NCBI RefSeq assembly: GCF_003957295.1
Contig: NZ_RQPJ01000021.1
Coordinates: 790,210 to 854,209 of the forward strand
Origin: Arenibacter aquaticus
Lineage (GTDB): Bacteria; Bacteroidota; Bacteroidia; Flavobacteriales; Flavobacteriaceae
DNA length: 64,000 bases
Reading direction: 5' to 3'
A model generated the notes under the pieces. The model was given only the letters and a program-made list of their open reading frames with translations, was not told the origin of the DNA and made no database searches. A program made the position numbers and the translations under genes. The first letter of the stretch is position 1. Each line of letters starts with the position of its first letter. This document shows positions 43,897 through 51,977 of this stretch, piece after piece.

Positions 43897-43960
43897 ACGG
43901 ATGTGCCACCACTCAATTGTAAACCATACAATATCAACCTATTGACACATCCTTTATACC
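43890..43960 (+). terminator. Long nested inverted repeat at the 3' end of the ODP-like gene
   Basis: GGTATAAA-C-GGATGTG pairs with CACATCC-TTTATACC, a 15-bp stem with one bulge, enclosing 40 nt. Inside the loop ATTGTA pairs with TACAAT. The left arm includes the stop codon of the gene. It may work as a terminator or mRNA-stabilising structure. Confidence 0.55.
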
Positions 43961-44024
43961 AACCAAATTTTCCTGATAATTATAAAAAACCTACCTTTAA
44001 GTCTAAGTCTCTTGTAATCTTCAA

Positions 44025-44855
44025 ATGGGTATACAAATAAAAGAATATATGCCTCGCGAAAGTTTAAAACCCTTCGTAGAGCTATTTTGGGAAGGTAGTT
44101 TTAATATTAATGCTACCACTCCAATGTCCATGCAAATGATTCCCAACGGCTGCGTAGAATTGATTATTCATCTGAACGATTTACATTGCGATCTAGAAAA
44201 CAGCAACAGTTGGTCACAAACTCCTGACTATATGATTATTGGTTTAATTACCCAACCTCGGGAAGTACGCTTCCAAAATTTCGTTAGGGTATTTGCTATC
44301 CGGTTTAAGCCCGAAGGTATCTACAACATATTTGGCATTCCTTCCGCCTTGCTTTTGGAGCACTACCATGACATGTCCATGGTACTGGGCAGTGGCTTCC
44401 AAGAATTCTGCCATAGGTTAAAGGAGCATATAAATGTTGTTTCAATGATCCAACAAACAGAAAATTATTTATTAAAAAATCTACAAGATCGAAAGATTGA
44501 ATTGAATTATGTGAATCGTGCCGCCCAACTTATTCGCAACACCAAAGGGGTCAAGATAAAAGACCTTTCCAACAAATTACTTATCAGTCAGCGTAAATTA
44601 CAAAGGGAATTTAAGGACATACTGGGGATTAGTCCAAAACATTATCTCCGTCTTGTCCGCATAAACGAAGTACTTCGTTTAATAAATGACAATCATTTTA
44701 TAAACCTTACGCATATAGCCTATCATTGCGGATATTTTGATCAGGCACATTTTATTAAGGACTTTAAAAATATCACAGGCCAAAAGCCTTCAATTTTTAT
44801 GAAAGATAGTGAGCATTTTATATCTAGGCCAGGACTTACACACTATGGGGATTGA
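44025..44855 (+). CDS. AraC family transcriptional regulator
   Basis: A 276-residue regulator. The N-terminal part, EYMPRESLKPFVELFWEGSFN and MQMIPNGCVELIIHLND, matches the sensing domain common in AraC proteins of the DUF6597 kind. The C-terminus has KIKDLSNKLLISQRKLQREFKDILGISPKHYLRLVRINE and LTHIAYHCGYFDQAHFIKDFKNITGQKPS, the two AraC helix-turn-helix units. Its target is unknown. It follows the ODP-like gene by 128 bp but across the long hairpin. Confidence 0.9.
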   Translation: MGIQIKEYMPRESLKPFVELFWEGSFNINATTPMSMQMIPNGCVELIIHLNDLHCDLENSNSWSQTPDYMIIGLITQPREVRFQNFVRVFAIRFKPEGIYNIFGIPSALLLEHYHDMSMVLGSGFQEFCHRLKEHINVVSMIQQTENYLLKNLQDRKIELNYVNRAAQLIRNTKGVKIKDLSNKLLISQRKLQREFKDILGISPKHYLRLVRINEVLRLINDNHFINLTHIAYHCGYFDQAHFIKDFKNITGQKPSIFMKDSEHFISRPGLTHYGD

Positions 44856-45178
44856 AGAAACAAAAATTGAATATCGATAGAGGTATAGTTGCCCCGCCTT
44901 CCAATGGGCAATCCCAATAATTACCACAGATAAGCGAGGATGGAAAACTGAAAAGAATTCCCTTAAATCCCTGGACATAGATGATAATGGGCTATAAGTC
45001 TCCAATGCATCACAACAGGCTACACCTTCCAGCACCATTGTTCCCTATCTTGCCTCTACCAATTGAACAGAAATAGCCATCCCGTTGCCCAAATGCCTTA
45101 AAATGCCTCTACATTTTTCTTTTATCTTGCTTATCATATGTTTAACTTTAGTTTTCCTAAAACCTAAAAACCAACCTA
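44856..45178. other. Intergenic region, 323 bp
   Basis: Spacer between the AraC gene and the Gfo/Idh/MocA gene. Weak open frames exist on the minus strand, but nothing recognisable. No strong hairpin or exact promoter box was found. Confidence 0.4.
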
Positions 45179-46348
45179 ATGGACTATAATAGACGCAAAT
45201 TTATTAGTAGATCTTTTGCTTCGGCTGCTGGAATGGCCTCTGCTGCTATGATACCAACACAAGTATTTGGCAATAACCTACACAGCACTGCAAGGCCGGA
45301 AGAGATAATATTGAAGCCCAATGCACCTTCAGAGAATAAAGAAAGTATTAAGTTTTCTGTAATAGGACTTAATCATGGTCATATTTACGGAATGGTAAAC
45401 TCCTTGATCAAAGGTGGAGGAAAAATGGTGGCAGTATATGCCGAAGAGCCAGAGTTATTACAGGAGTTCCTAAAACGTTATCCTAACACCACGGTTGCCA
45501 AAAATCAGAAAGAAATACTGGAAGACAATTCCATTCAGCTAGTGGCCAGTGCTTCCATCCCAATAGAAAGGGCACCGCTTGGAATTCGCGTAATGAAAAC
45601 TGGTAAGGATTTTATGACAGACAAGCCAGGCATTCTTACCATGGATCAGTTTAAGGAAGTAAAAAGGGTACAGAAAGAAACCAAGCGCATTTATTCTATA
45701 GTCTATAGTGAGCGCCTGGGAAATCCGGCTTCTGTAAAGGCGGGTGAATTGGTAAGAGCTGGGGCAATAGGGAAAGTAGTACAAACTATTGGCCTAGGTC
45801 CACATAGAATGCGTCCGGAATCACGACCGGAATGGTTCTTTGACCCCAACAAGGCAGGAGGAATATTGTGTGACATAGGCTCCCATCAATGTGATCAATT
45901 TCTTTACTATACCAACTCCCAACAAGCGGAAGTTAATTACTCACAAATAGGGAATTTTAAAAATTCCCACAATCCAATATATCAAGATTTTGGAGACATG
46001 AGCCTGAGAAGTCAACACGCCACAGGTTACATTAGAGTTGACTGGTTTACTCCTGAAGGTTTAGGTACTTGGGGAGATGGCCGTACCTTTATTCTAGGAA
46101 CGGAAGGCTATATAGAAATGCGCAAATATATTGATATTGCGGGTAGAGAGGGAGGCAACCATCTGTTTTTGGTAAACCAGAAAGAAACTAAATATTACGA
46201 TTGCTCCCACATTAATATGCCCTATGGACAACAACTTGTTTACGATGTGGTGCACCGTACCCAAACCGCCATGTCTCAGGACCATTGCTTCTTGGCAACG
46301 AAATTGGCACTGATCGCTCAGGAAAGGGCCCATAAAATCAATGTATGA
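45179..46348 (+). CDS. Exported Gfo/Idh/MocA family oxidoreductase
   Basis: A 389-residue NAD(P)-dependent oxidoreductase family member with a twin-arginine-like leader (NRRKFISRSFASAAG, residues 4-18). SVIGLNHGHIYGMVNSL replaces the usual GxGxxG with a variant nucleotide loop, and MTDKPGI takes the EKP position. CDIGSHQCDQFLYYT includes the substrate-side Asp-x-Gly-x-His. It is shorter and clearly different from the 504-residue paralogue at 29804. It precedes a small ACT-domain gene by 36 bp. The GH105 gene downstream suggests a sugar-related role, by inference. Confidence 0.87.
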   Translation: MDYNRRKFISRSFASAAGMASAAMIPTQVFGNNLHSTARPEEIILKPNAPSENKESIKFSVIGLNHGHIYGMVNSLIKGGGKMVAVYAEEPELLQEFLKRYPNTTVAKNQKEILEDNSIQLVASASIPIERAPLGIRVMKTGKDFMTDKPGILTMDQFKEVKRVQKETKRIYSIVYSERLGNPASVKAGELVRAGAIGKVVQTIGLGPHRMRPESRPEWFFDPNKAGGILCDIGSHQCDQFLYYTNSQQAEVNYSQIGNFKNSHNPIYQDFGDMSLRSQHATGYIRVDWFTPEGLGTWGDGRTFILGTEGYIEMRKYIDIAGREGGNHLFLVNQKETKYYDCSHINMPYGQQLVYDVVHRTQTAMSQDHCFLATKLALIAQERAHKINV

Positions 46349-46384
46349 TCCTCTTGTAACGATGACAGAGCTAAAACAGACTAT

Positions 46385-46786
46385 ATGAGTGGTGAAACCA
46401 ATATATCCAAATTAATTAGAGGTATGTCTCCCAAACTTAACGAAGGAGAACACGTATTTTGTACTATTCAAGATATAGAAACAATAGATAGAAAGGACAC
46501 CATTTGTGAGTTTAAGGAAAAGGAAGGGATAACCATTGTGATTAAAAAAGATATGGCTGATGAATTAGGATTGTCCTATGGGTATGTAGCCTCTTGGATT
46601 ACCTTAATGGTACATTCCTCACTGGAAGCAGTAGGTCTTACTGCAATATTTTCGACTGAATTGACAAAAAACAAAATCAGTTGTAATGTGATAGCCGGTT
46701 ACTATCACGACCATATTTTTGTAGATTCGAAAGATTCCGAAAAGGCTATGTTGGTTTTAAATGCACTAGCTAAAACTGAAAATTAA
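46385..46786 (+). CDS. ACT domain-containing protein (COG3602-like)
   Basis: A 133-residue cytoplasmic protein with the layout of COG3602/DUF2241 ACT-domain proteins: ISKLIRGMSPKLNEGEHVFCTI at the start, then SYGYVASWITLMVHSSLEAVGLTAIFSTEL and ISCNVIAGYYHDHIFV. Such proteins probably bind amino acids or other small ligands to regulate enzymes, but none has been firmly assigned. It is 36 bp behind the oxidoreductase gene and may share its transcript. Confidence 0.88.
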   Translation: MSGETNISKLIRGMSPKLNEGEHVFCTIQDIETIDRKDTICEFKEKEGITIVIKKDMADELGLSYGYVASWITLMVHSSLEAVGLTAIFSTELTKNKISCNVIAGYYHDHIFVDSKDSEKAMLVLNALAKTEN

Positions 46787-46949
46787 CAGATCTGCCTTAG
46801 GCAGTAATTAGGGGATTTTTCTCATTCTTGTGCCCAATTATCGGATCCTAAATTGACCTTGTTAATACACATCCTATATTTTATTGCATTCTAAATATTA
46901 GCTCAATATTCATCAAATTAAAAAGAATTTAACCAAATATTTATTATTA

Positions 46950-46981
46950 TTGTAATCGATTGAACAAATATTATAATTTTA
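46950..46981 (+). promoter_or_regulatory. LacI-type operator and promoter of the GH105 gene
   Basis: TTGTAATCGATTGAACAA (46950-46967) holds the perfect core AATCGATT with outer TTGT/ACAA arms, matching LacI-family operators. Its first TTG, 21 bp and TAATTTTA (46974-46981) make a near-consensus Bacteroidota promoter, so a bound repressor would sit between the -33 and -7 elements. Confidence 0.5.
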
Positions 46982-47073
46982 CAAAAAATGAGTACCAAAA
47001 CCCGTAAATAAATCATTTACACCTTTGGACCATTATTTAAACACATTCATAATAACTATAAAATAATCAATCA

Positions 47074-48186
47074 ATGAACAGATCAACTATTTTTAAAACG
47101 TTAACATGTTTTGCCTTCGCAGCCTTTTCCCAGGCCCAAGACATTGAACCAAAAGAAGTTCTAGAAGTTATGGAAGAAGTTGCCGATTGGCAAATAGAAA
47201 ATTATGAAGGCCTATATAGCGGACATTCAAAACCCCACCATCCATTGGATTGGACCAATGGAGCCCTTTACGTAGGAATGGTAAAATGGGCCGCAATGGC
47301 AGAAGATGATAAATATTATGAATGGCTTAAGGGAATTGGAGAAAAACACGATTGGCAATTACATCGTAGAAAATACCATGCAGATGATCACACGGTGGGA
47401 CAGTTATATGTAGAACTATATCGCAAGTATAATGACCCTGATATGATTGAACCTACCAAAGAGCAATTTAATTATATCATGTACCACCCTGCCCAAACCT
47501 CCCTACAATGGAAGACCCCCTATCACCAGAGCAGATGGAATTGGTGTGATGCCCTATTTATGTCACCTCCAGTTTGGGCAAAACTATACAACATTACAGG
47601 GGAAAAGAAATATCTGGACTTTATGATGGACGAATTTAAAGCAACCACCGATTTCTTGTTCGATAAAATGGAAAATCTCTATTATAGGGACGAAAGTTAT
47701 ATGGGTAAACTAGATAACGGAACAAAAATATTCTGGTCTCGGGGCAACGGATGGGTATTTGCCGGGCTGGTTAACGTAATGAACGAACTTGATCCCAATA
47801 GCAAAGAGTATAAATACTTCTTGAAAATATATAAAAAAATGGCAGCCAAACTTCTAAAGATCCAAACTCCCGCAGGACATTGGGCAATGAGTTTATTAGG
47901 TCAGGACTACTACCCTACTCCAGAGACCAGTGGTACCTCGTTTTATATTTATGGGTTGGCATGGGGAATAAACCAAGGAATATTGGACAAAGCCACCTAT
48001 GCCCCTGCAGTAAAAAAGGGTTGGAACGCCTTGGTTGGACATGTAACCGATGACGGAATGTTGGGTTATGTACAACCCATTGGAGCGGCTCCAGGAAAAG
48101 CTTGGCCAAACAAGACGGAAGTTTATGGTACTGGGGCGTTTTTAAGTGCCGGTTCAGAAGTATACAAATTGTACGGAGGAAAATAA
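47074..48186 (+). CDS. GH105 unsaturated (rhamno)galacturonyl/glucuronyl hydrolase
   Basis: A 370-residue exported alpha/alpha-barrel enzyme with a signal peptide ending near residue 22 (SQAQ). GH105 enzymes hydrate the 4,5-unsaturated uronic acid left by polysaccharide lyases. Visible features are DWTNGALYVGMVKWAA, YHADDHTVGQ (second active-site Asp around 104-105), RWNWCDALFMSPPVW with the candidate catalytic Asp159, and WSRGNGWVFAGL. It should act after a lyase, perhaps on ulvan, rhamnogalacturonan or a similar polymer, and could process products of the heparinase-type lyase encoded at 17388. A LacI-type operator lies upstream. Confidence 0.9.
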   Translation: MNRSTIFKTLTCFAFAAFSQAQDIEPKEVLEVMEEVADWQIENYEGLYSGHSKPHHPLDWTNGALYVGMVKWAAMAEDDKYYEWLKGIGEKHDWQLHRRKYHADDHTVGQLYVELYRKYNDPDMIEPTKEQFNYIMYHPAQTSLQWKTPYHQSRWNWCDALFMSPPVWAKLYNITGEKKYLDFMMDEFKATTDFLFDKMENLYYRDESYMGKLDNGTKIFWSRGNGWVFAGLVNVMNELDPNSKEYKYFLKIYKKMAAKLLKIQTPAGHWAMSLLGQDYYPTPETSGTSFYIYGLAWGINQGILDKATYAPAVKKGWNALVGHVTDDGMLGYVQPIGAAPGKAWPNKTEVYGTGAFLSAGSEVYKLYGGK

Positions 48187-48267
48187 GAACTTACTTTTCT
48201 GACTACGATATACAGTTCTATTACACAGTAGCAATATTTCACCTTTAAAGAAATTAATTAAAATATA

Positions 48268-48297
48268 TTGTAGATTTAAAAAAGTTCTAAATTTTTG
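48268..48297 (+). promoter_or_regulatory. Promoter of the metallothionein-like gene
   Basis: TTG (48268-48270), a 17-bp spacer and TAAATTTTTG (48288-48297) approximate the Bacteroidota -33/-7 pattern, with two extra T residues in the -7 box. The predicted transcript would start about 45 nt before the ATG. Confidence 0.4.
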
Positions 48298-48349
48298 TAT
48301 CCTTTTAGGCATTATTCAGTCTCCTTATTGAATCTAAAATTTAATAGAC

Positions 48350-48463
48350 ATGAATAATTGTAAATGCACAAACTGTGAATGCACAAAATGCAATTGTGTT
48401 GACTGTTCAAAAAAGGACTGCTCTTGTACAAAATGTGAATGTACCAAGTGCGATTGTTGCTAA
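48350..48463 (+). CDS. Metallothionein-like cysteine-rich small protein (37 residues, 14 Cys)
   Basis: A very short gene whose product has Cys at 4, 6, 9, 11, 14, 16, 19, 24, 26, 29, 31, 34, 36 and 37. It is built from five-residue units: CKCTN, CECTK, CNCVD, CSKKD, CSCTK, CECTK and CDCC. The only other residues are mostly Lys, Asn, Asp, Glu, Thr and Ser, with no aromatic or His residue. This is a metal-thiolate cluster peptide in appearance, able to bind several Cu(I), Zn(II) or Cd(II) ions. It does not resemble the longer SmtA/BmtA bacterial metallothioneins. It is followed directly by a strong hairpin and, 42 bp after its stop, by a SigZ-type sigma factor gene. There is no close similarity I can name. 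Confidence 0.85.
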   Translation: MNNCKCTNCECTKCNCVDCSKKDCSCTKCECTKCDCC

Positions 48464-48492
48464 AAAGGTTGGTCTATAAGGACCAACCTTTT
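48463..48492 (+). terminator. Terminator or attenuator hairpin between the Cys-rich gene and sigZ
   Basis: AAAAGGTTGGTC pairs perfectly with GACCAACCTTTT around TATAAG, a 12-bp stem ending in four T. It starts at the stop codon of the metallothionein-like gene and ends 13 bp before the sigma factor ATG, so most transcripts should stop here, leaving sigZ to read-through or a separate promoter. Confidence 0.8.
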
Positions 48493-48505
48493 ATATTAGT
48501 ATACT

Positions 48506-49033
48506 ATGAAAATGGAAACGGCGGACATTTGGAAACAATTTAATGGAGAGATATATTTTTTTATTCTTAAAAAAGTGAAGGATGCAGATGCTTCAATGGA
48601 TATATTACAAAATTCCTTCCTAAAGATCCATCAAAATCTAAAAACCATAAAAGACCCAGGGAAGGTCAAAGCTTGGGTTTTTCAAATTGTAAGAAATGAA
48701 ATTGCCAATTATTTTAATTCAAAGTCAAAAACCCCATACCCCAATGATAAGCTGCTCCCTGTGTCGCAAGAGAACTATGAGGATTTCTGTTGCTTTGATC
48801 AATTTATAGACAATTTGCCAGATACCTACCAAGAGGTAATTAAATTGGTCTATTTAAAAGGAAAAACACAAACTGAAGTTGCCGAAATAGCGGGTATAAG
48901 CTTGGCCAATGTAAAAGCCAGAATTAGAAGGGCCAAATTGATCCTGATACATAATTTTAATGATTGTTGTAGGTTTTCCATAAACAAGGAAGGTAAACTT
49001 GTAGGCGAATCCAATTGCCCTAAATGCCACTAA
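48506..49033 (+). CDS. sigZ: RNA polymerase ECF sigma factor, SigZ type, with cysteine-rich tail
   Basis: A 175-residue ECF sigma factor. Region 2 spans about 10-75 (ILQNSFLKIHQNLKTIKDPGKVKAWVFQIVRNEI) and region 4 about 100-150 (LPDTYQEVIKLVYLKGKTQTEVAEIAGISLANVKARIRRAK). The linker has Cys95-Cys96, and the tail has Cys154-Cys155 and a final Cys171-x2-Cys174-His175, the layout seen in SigZ proteins. No anti-sigma gene is adjacent, so the cysteines themselves may sense metal or redox state. Its partner upstream is the 14-Cys peptide gene, which suggests, without proof, a metal/thiol stress circuit. Confidence 0.88.
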   Translation: MKMETADIWKQFNGEIYFFILKKVKDADASMDILQNSFLKIHQNLKTIKDPGKVKAWVFQIVRNEIANYFNSKSKTPYPNDKLLPVSQENYEDFCCFDQFIDNLPDTYQEVIKLVYLKGKTQTEVAEIAGISLANVKARIRRAKLILIHNFNDCCRFSINKEGKLVGESNCPKCH

Positions 49034-49157
49034 AGACCATACAGTACTATGCCAAGATAACCGTTAAGCATTCCTTTAACAACCAATATTTACTATCTTA
49101 GTGCTATTGGTTCTTAGGTATAACTCTACCTATTTCCAAATAGATCAGTATGCTATC

Positions 49158-49850
49158 ATGATAATAAAGGAGTTAAAATTATTCTCTTCCCAAATTAAGG
49201 CCCAAACCGAATTTTATTCGGAAGTTTTGGGGCTGAAGAAGCTTTATGGGTCTATAAATAAGGTGTCCTTTCAAGTGGGGAATTCCATTTTACATTTGGA
49301 ATACAAAGAGGACGCAACTCCTTACCATTTCGCTATTAATATCCCTGCCAACAAAGAACAAGAAGCATTTCACTGGTTAAAATCCAGACTGAGGATACTT
49401 AAGGACGGTCAAGATGAGATCATAGATTTCAAAGCTTGGAACGCCAAGGCCATATACTTCTATGATCACGACAAAAACATTGTGGAGCTCATTGCCCGTA
49501 AAAATCTTAAAAACCATTCGGAACTAGAATTTAGTGCTGACCAATTTTTGGAAATTTCTGAAATTGGTGTGCCAACGAACGATATTGAGAGAGAGTACGG
49601 AACGTTGAGAGATGTAATGGATATTGGGATTTACGATGGTGGATTGGGGAACTTTTGTGCCATTGGTGATGAAAATGGCTTGTTTATCTGCATCAACAAA
49701 AACAGGAAAAACTGGTACCCTACACAGGATAAGGCCTATTTTTCAGATTTTGAAGTCATAGTACTGCAGGAAGGAAAATCTTATTGTGCAAACTATAGGG
49801 ACGGGGCAATAAAAGTGCAACACTTCCACCAAGGTATGGGAAGCAATTAG
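49158..49850 (+). CDS. VOC superfamily (glyoxalase/dioxygenase-like) protein
   Basis: A 230-residue cytoplasmic protein with two beta-alpha-beta-beta-beta modules. A GTG at 49101 is in frame, but the ATG at 49158 begins the conserved part (IIKELKLFSSQIKAQTEFYSEVLGLKKLYG). IYFYDHDKNIVELIARKN closes the first module, with His and Glu as likely metal ligands, and the second resembles SEIGVPTNDIEREYGTLRDVMDIGIYDG. It could be a glyoxalase, a ring-cleaving dioxygenase or a resistance-type VOC protein; none is certain. Confidence 0.85.
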   Translation: MIIKELKLFSSQIKAQTEFYSEVLGLKKLYGSINKVSFQVGNSILHLEYKEDATPYHFAINIPANKEQEAFHWLKSRLRILKDGQDEIIDFKAWNAKAIYFYDHDKNIVELIARKNLKNHSELEFSADQFLEISEIGVPTNDIEREYGTLRDVMDIGIYDGGLGNFCAIGDENGLFICINKNRKNWYPTQDKAYFSDFEVIVLQEGKSYCANYRDGAIKVQHFHQGMGSN

Positions 49851-49965
49851 CTCCTCACAACTTCGTTTATAAATGGTATTCCTAGACGAAACACCCACTG
49901 TTTTTCCTTTTACATATCACTAAAAATGAGTATATTAGAGTACAACAACTTTTAAATACTCTATT

Positions 49966-50388
49966 ATGGCCACAATAAAATCATTAAACAAATGGGCCAA
50001 TGCCCATACTTATTATCCCTTGGACCTTTTAAGAGTTGCATTGGGAGTTTTTCTATTTATGAAGGGAGTGGACTTCATGTCCAACCATCAACAAATGGCA
50101 GAAATCATCAAACCTTTTCAAAATATGCCCGGAGGCATGTTGATCATTCATTACGTAGCACCGGCACATTTTGTAGGTGGATTTTTAATTGTAATAGGCT
50201 TGCTAACGCGATGGGCCGTGATAGCACAGTTACCTATTCTAATTGGTGCCGTATTGGTGAATTTCATTGGGGAAATGAATACCTCTAACTTAATATTGGC
50301 TTTTGCTACCCTATTAGTATGTATTTTCTTTATGTTTTATGGTTCTGGTAAGCACTCTGCTGATTACTATTTAAAAATGCAGAAATAG
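49966..50388 (+). CDS. DoxX family membrane protein
   Basis: A 140-residue four-helix membrane protein of the DoxX/SURF4-like superfamily. PLDLLRVALGVFLFMKGVDFM opens helix one, with FVGGFLIVIGLLTRWAVIAQLPILIGAVLVNF as the centre and a C-terminal helix LILAFATLLVCIFFMFYGSGKHS. Members in other bacteria associate with thiol/redox enzymes in membrane oxidoreductase complexes. It is followed closely by a phosphoesterase lipoprotein gene. Confidence 0.88.
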   Translation: MATIKSLNKWANAHTYYPLDLLRVALGVFLFMKGVDFMSNHQQMAEIIKPFQNMPGGMLIIHYVAPAHFVGGFLIVIGLLTRWAVIAQLPILIGAVLVNFIGEMNTSNLILAFATLLVCIFFMFYGSGKHSADYYLKMQK

Positions 50389-50447
50389 GACATTTGCCCA
50401 TATTTAGTTTATATTTAAAACCATTATTATTAATGGTTTATCGTACT

Positions 50448-51353
50448 ATGTCCAATTCCACTTGCACCTCCTCCCCTAGTATTTCCAAAACAATACATGT
50501 TTTTCTTATCTTAATTGTTTTCATTTTATACTCATGTGGTGATAACAAAAACTCCAGGCCAAAAGGCAAATCGGTACAAGAAATAACTCCTGTCTCATTT
50601 ACTGCCATTGGTGACGTTCCTTATAATGAAGAACAGCGAGATAGTTTAATAAAAATGATTTCCAAACATAATGCCACCAAGGCGTCCCAATTTGTAGTTC
50701 ATCTTGGCGATATTAAACCGGGAGCCGGCACTTGTGACGAAGCTGTTTACCAGGATGTTCATGGAATTTTAAGAGAATTTAATGTCCCCACTTTTATCGT
50801 ATTGGGAGACAATGAATACAACGACTGTGAAGACCCGGAACAAGGTTTGGCGTATTGGAATGAATATTTTCTTCATTTTAATGAAAATTGGGCTTTTGAA
50901 CCCGTTGTATCTTACCAAGCGGAACGTACAGAAAATTTTAGTTGGATAAAGAACAGAGTCTTGTTTATAGGCACCAACCTTGTAGGAAGCCAGGTTCATG
51001 ACTCCATAGAATGGCAAAACAGGTTGACCCAAAATGGACAGTGGGTAAAAAAACTCTTGGAAGAACAAAAGAATAAGGTTAATGCCATGGTCCTTTTTGG
51101 CCATGCCAATATGGTTGAAGCCGGACCAGAGAAGTTTAAGCCCTTTACAGATTTATTTGTATCCGCTGCCCGTTCCTTTGGAAAACCCGTACTTATGGTC
51201 CAAGGCGATGGTCATTTTTGGATTAAGGATAAGCCATGGTCCGCACAAAATATTACCCGATTACAAATAGATGGGCGTGATACTGCCGTTAAAATTACGG
51301 TAGATACTAATCTTGAATATCCCTTCTTATTCGATAGGGAATTTTTAAATTGA
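50448..51353 (+). CDS. Calcineurin-like metallophosphoesterase lipoprotein
   Basis: A lipoprotein of 302 residues. The frame extends to a TTG at 50394, but the ATG at 50448 gives a compact signal with lipobox LYSC. Metallophosphoesterase motifs are present: FTAIGDVPYN (first Asp), VVHLGDIKPG (second Asp), VLGDNEYND (GDN), LFGHANM (His) and QGDGHFW (GDGH). It should hydrolyse a phosphoester in the periplasm or at the surface; the substrate is unknown. The DoxX stop lies 59 bp upstream, so a short operon is possible. Confidence 0.85.
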   Translation: MSNSTCTSSPSISKTIHVFLILIVFILYSCGDNKNSRPKGKSVQEITPVSFTAIGDVPYNEEQRDSLIKMISKHNATKASQFVVHLGDIKPGAGTCDEAVYQDVHGILREFNVPTFIVLGDNEYNDCEDPEQGLAYWNEYFLHFNENWAFEPVVSYQAERTENFSWIKNRVLFIGTNLVGSQVHDSIEWQNRLTQNGQWVKKLLEEQKNKVNAMVLFGHANMVEAGPEKFKPFTDLFVSAARSFGKPVLMVQGDGHFWIKDKPWSAQNITRLQIDGRDTAVKITVDTNLEYPFLFDREFLN

Positions 51354-51497
51354 AGTGTCTATAACAGAATCATCCCTAACCATGATGGTAAAGGTTAACT
51401 AGTACCTTATCTACCCATCAAAATTAGAGATGATTATATTTTTCATCCATGAACCTCTATTATACATAGTGCCCATGAAAGACCGTGATAAGTATGA

Positions 51498-51977
51498 TTA
51501 AATTTCTTCGGCCAACCAAGCCTTCATCATCCAAACAGTTTTTTCCTGCTCGGTAATAAATTCGCTCATCATGGCATTTGTTCCTTCATCGGAAGCTTCA
51601 TCGGATGCATCCAAAATAGCCCTTTCTATCACCAATAACTCCGTTAAGGAATCAACTATCAACCTAATTGCGTCTTCATCTTTGGTAATATTCTTACCTA
51701 CCGGTACTTTGGCATTCTTACTATAGTCCTCAAAGGTATGTAAAGGTACTCCACCTAAAGTAAGAATACGTTCTGCTATTTCATCTACTTTTAAATTGGC
51801 ATCCGTATATAACTCCTCAAATTTCACATGAAGATCAAAAAACCTTTTCCCTTTTATATTCCAATGAATCCCACGAAGATTTTGGTAATAGGTCTGGAAA
51901 TTGGCCAACAATTTATTTAAATCATTGCTCAAGGATTTTGACTTGGCCACATCTAGGCCTATACTGTTAAGTTGCAT
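51498..51977 (-). CDS. dps: Dps family ferritin-like DNA-protection protein
   Basis: A 159-residue Dps mini-ferritin. Ferroxidase ligands follow the family pattern GIHWNIKGKRFFDLHVKFEELY: His38, His50, and Asp65 and Glu69 in KVDEIAER. Dps oxidises Fe(II) with H2O2 and stores it in a 12-mer, protecting DNA. The N-terminus is short and carries Lys12/Lys14 that could contact DNA. A -7 box (TACTTTTG on the minus strand, 52009-52016) lies upstream. An OxyR gene is 4.6 kb away and may control it. Confidence 0.93.
   Translation of the reverse strand: MQLNSIGLDVAKSKSLSNDLNKLLANFQTYYQNLRGIHWNIKGKRFFDLHVKFEELYTDANLKVDEIAERILTLGGVPLHTFEDYSKNAKVPVGKNITKDEDAIRLIVDSLTELLVIERAILDASDEASDEGTNAMMSEFITEQEKTVWMMKAWLAEEI

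Noticed and set aside
44790-45038. 82-residue minus-strand frame
   Set aside because: Overlaps the AraC gene end, has no recognisable motif and no start context.
46792-46804. CTGCC-TTA-GGCAG hairpin after the ACT-domain gene
   Set aside because: Five base pairs only, too weak to call as a terminator.
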